From RGIG5612 sp045627365 (lineage in GTDB: Bacteria > Bacillota > Clostridia > Lachnospirales > Lachnospiraceae), in assembly GCA_045627365.1 (NCBI GenBank), contig JAZQNN010000023.1:1-15665 (forward strand): a stretch of 15,665 bases of DNA, written 5' to 3'. The position numbers and the translations under genes were made by a program. Below, in pieces: positions 14,267 through 15,665 of the stretch. Each line of letters starts with the position of its first letter. The stretch's first letter is position 1. The notes under the pieces were generated by a model. That model did not search any database and was not told the origin of the DNA. It saw only the letters and a program-made list of their open reading frames with translations.

Positions 14267-15451
14267 TTACTGCTTTGATTGTTTTTTCCCAATGACCATG
14301 TACGATGGAATAAGCGTGACTAACAAAATCGCCGCCGCAATGCCAAAGATCAGCCTGAATTCAATTTCATCAATCATCAATCCCCATACGGCTGCACCTA
14401 CGCCGGTGCCCACGTCTATGGCGATAAAGATCGTAGCTGAAGCGATACCTCTTCTGTTTTCAGGCACTCCCACCGTCGCAAGCGCAGTCATGCCCGGAAG
14501 ACATATACCGAGCAATGCCCCCATCGTGATCGCGCACAAAAAGTAAGTCGCATTACTTGGAAACAGCGCCAGACAGCTCAGCCCGACTACATGGAGAGCC
14601 AGTCCAAAACAAATAACCTTCTGTGAACTGAATTTAGCACACATAATATCGTACAGCTTGTTGCAGGTGATCAGCATTACCGCCGCGATGATCGTAAATA
14701 ATTCCGTGTGCAAAAATCCTCTTGAATTACCCAGCAAAAGCCCGAATACCGTGGTCAGTGAAGCTGCGAACGCCGCAGCCATCAGACATGCTGATAACGG
14801 CAGACTGCTTTTATCGATAAACCTTTCGGCGAAACTTAACTCGGACAAGTCTATCATATTGTCGTCTCCGGAATTATCTTTTCCTATATGACTGCTGTAC
14901 GTGCACAGGAATGTCGCAAGCGCGGCAATAATAAACAAACCGGTTATGATGAAAAAGAGGACAGAGAAGCCATCACCTTCGAACGCCGCCGTAATATAAC
15001 CGCTGAGTCCGAATGCAATTGAATTGGACAGCCAGAACCATCCTATGGCCTTCTCTGCGTTTTCTTTGGATACAACATCCAATACAGCCGCCGCTGCCGC
15101 CGTATTCAGCATAGAATAGCCGAGGCCCTGCATAGCTCTTGCAATTGCAATGACCGGCATTGATTTTGTTAAGGACAACGCCAAAACAGCGAGTGCGAAT
15201 ATAACACATCCCAGTGTCATGATCCACCTTCGGCTCCATGAATCCGCGAGGCGTCCGGCTACAAAGCGCCCGGCAACAGCCATTATTCCGAATGCCCATG
15301 TGATTATCCCGGCAAAGAAGCTGGAAGAAAACAATCCGTCGCAATAAACCGGTATTGCCAGATTAAGCGTATTGTGTCCCAGATTGATGCACGCCGAAGC
15401 GATTAACAAAAGGATAAAGTATTTGTTGAATAGTCTGTCTTTTTTTGTCAT
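14267..15451 (-). CDS. Major facilitator superfamily transporter
   Basis: A 394-residue membrane protein with about twelve hydrophobic segments in two halves, split by a hydrophilic loop at about 185-215. GRLADSWSRRWIM (66-78) is the MFS loop 2-3 motif (Gly, Asp and the Arg pair present). The short loops and length of about 400 fit drug/H+ antiporter-like or sugar-efflux-like MFS; the substrate is unknown. The ATG at 15451 has no clear Shine-Dalgarno box, and a possible -10 box TAGAAT (15462-15467) ends only 10 nt before it, so the mRNA may have little or no leader. The gene has its own terminator and is divergent from the LysR gene, which probably controls it. Confidence 0.88.
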   Translation of the reverse strand: MTKKDRLFNKYFILLLIASACINLGHNTLNLAIPVYCDGLFSSSFFAGIITWAFGIMAVAGRFVAGRLADSWSRRWIMTLGCVIFALAVLALSLTKSMPVIAIARAMQGLGYSMLNTAAAAAVLDVVSKENAEKAIGWFWLSNSIAFGLSGYITAAFEGDGFSVLFFIITGLFIIAALATFLCTYSSHIGKDNSGDDNMIDLSELSFAERFIDKSSLPLSACLMAAAFAASLTTVFGLLLGNSRGFLHTELFTIIAAVMLITCNKLYDIMCAKFSSQKVICFGLALHVVGLSCLALFPSNATYFLCAITMGALLGICLPGMTALATVGVPENRRGIASATIFIAIDVGTGVGAAVWGLMIDEIEFRLIFGIAAAILLVTLIPSYMVIGKKQSKQ

Positions 15452-15517
15452 CTTTGTTCTTATTCTATAGTTTTCTCGTTGTTTGCACAGTAAGTCCGAT
15501 ACAAATGCTCGTTACAG

Positions 15518-15546
15518 TTGAAACATATACTTATATATGATACTAT
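15518..15546 (+). promoter_or_regulatory. Predicted promoter of the LysR-type gene
   Basis: TTGAAA (15518-15523) and TACTAT (15541-15546) are separated by 17 nt and followed by the Shine-Dalgarno GGGAGG and the ATG at 15571. The spacer contains CATATA/TATATG inverted arms (15524-15529, 15534-15539), a possible autoregulatory site. The prediction rests on box match and spacing only. Confidence 0.5.
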
Positions 15547-15570
15547 GAAATGAATCGGGAGGTAAAGAGA

Positions 15571-15665
15571 ATGAAATACGTTGATGTATCAAGCATATCA
15601 CTGACCCATATCATCACCTTTTTAGCTGCGGCCCGTTTTGAGAATTTCTCTATGGCGGCAAAATA
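15571..15665 (+). CDS. LysR-family transcriptional regulator, N-terminus (partial)
   Basis: An ATG with GGGAGG 8 nt upstream opens a frame that runs off the window after 31 full codons. Residues 11-31 (LTHIITFLAAARFENFSMAAK) match the start of the LysR winged-helix DNA-binding domain: Leu/Phe pattern, FLAAA, then F-S-x-AA. It faces away from the MFS gene across a 119-bp spacer, the usual LysR arrangement, and may activate or repress that gene. The rest of the protein lies outside the window. Confidence 0.8.
   Translation, partial: MKYVDVSSISLTHIITFLAAARFENFSMAAK

Noticed and set aside
1..15665. CRISPR arrays, tRNA or rRNA genes, insertion sequences, phage genes
   Set aside because: I saw no direct repeat arrays, cloverleaf-like segments, transposase motifs or terminal inverted repeats on reading both strands.

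Overview
The window looks like a chromosomal segment from an anaerobic Gram-positive bacterium, most likely a clostridial (Lachnospiraceae-like) Bacillota. The reasons are strong AGGAGG-type ribosome binding sites, several TTG starts, a lipoprotein-type solute-binding protein, a split transketolase and Fe-S flavoenzymes of the 2-enoate reductase type. The taxonomic call is inference; no rRNA or other marker is present.

Layout. Bases 1-197 hold the 3' end of a plus-strand flavoprotein gene. A perfect 16-bp hairpin (276-310) separates it from a convergent minus-strand operon. That operon runs from a promoter near 14137-14165 down to 369 and has twelve genes. In transcription order they are: sugar-binding lipoprotein, permease, duplicated ABC ATPase, second permease, D-2-hydroxyacid dehydrogenase, zinc alcohol dehydrogenase, FGGY sugar kinase, transketolase N-terminal subunit, transketolase C-terminal subunit, TIM-barrel sugar isomerase, class II aldolase, and a 640-residue old-yellow-enzyme-type Fe-S flavoprotein. 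Most junctions are overlaps of 1-4 bp or gaps of 1-29 bp. The only larger gap (96 bp, after the binding-protein gene) holds a perfect 14-bp hairpin. Upstream of the operon, and set apart by its own terminator (14220-14249), is a minus-strand MFS transporter gene. It is divergent from a LysR-type regulator whose first 31 codons end the window.

How the genes may work together (inference). A sugar, polyol or sugar acid is imported by the RbsABC-type transporter. It is oxidised or isomerised to a ketose (alcohol dehydrogenase, TIM-barrel isomerase), phosphorylated (FGGY kinase), and split by transketolase and aldolase into triose-level intermediates. Kinase plus split transketolase plus TIM-barrel isomerase resembles the D-apiose/apulose module, but the exact substrate cannot be read from sequence. 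The hydroxyacid dehydrogenase and the flavoprotein do not fit a plain pentose pathway. The flavoprotein also lacks the usual ene-reductase active-site residues, which makes it the most intriguing member of the locus.
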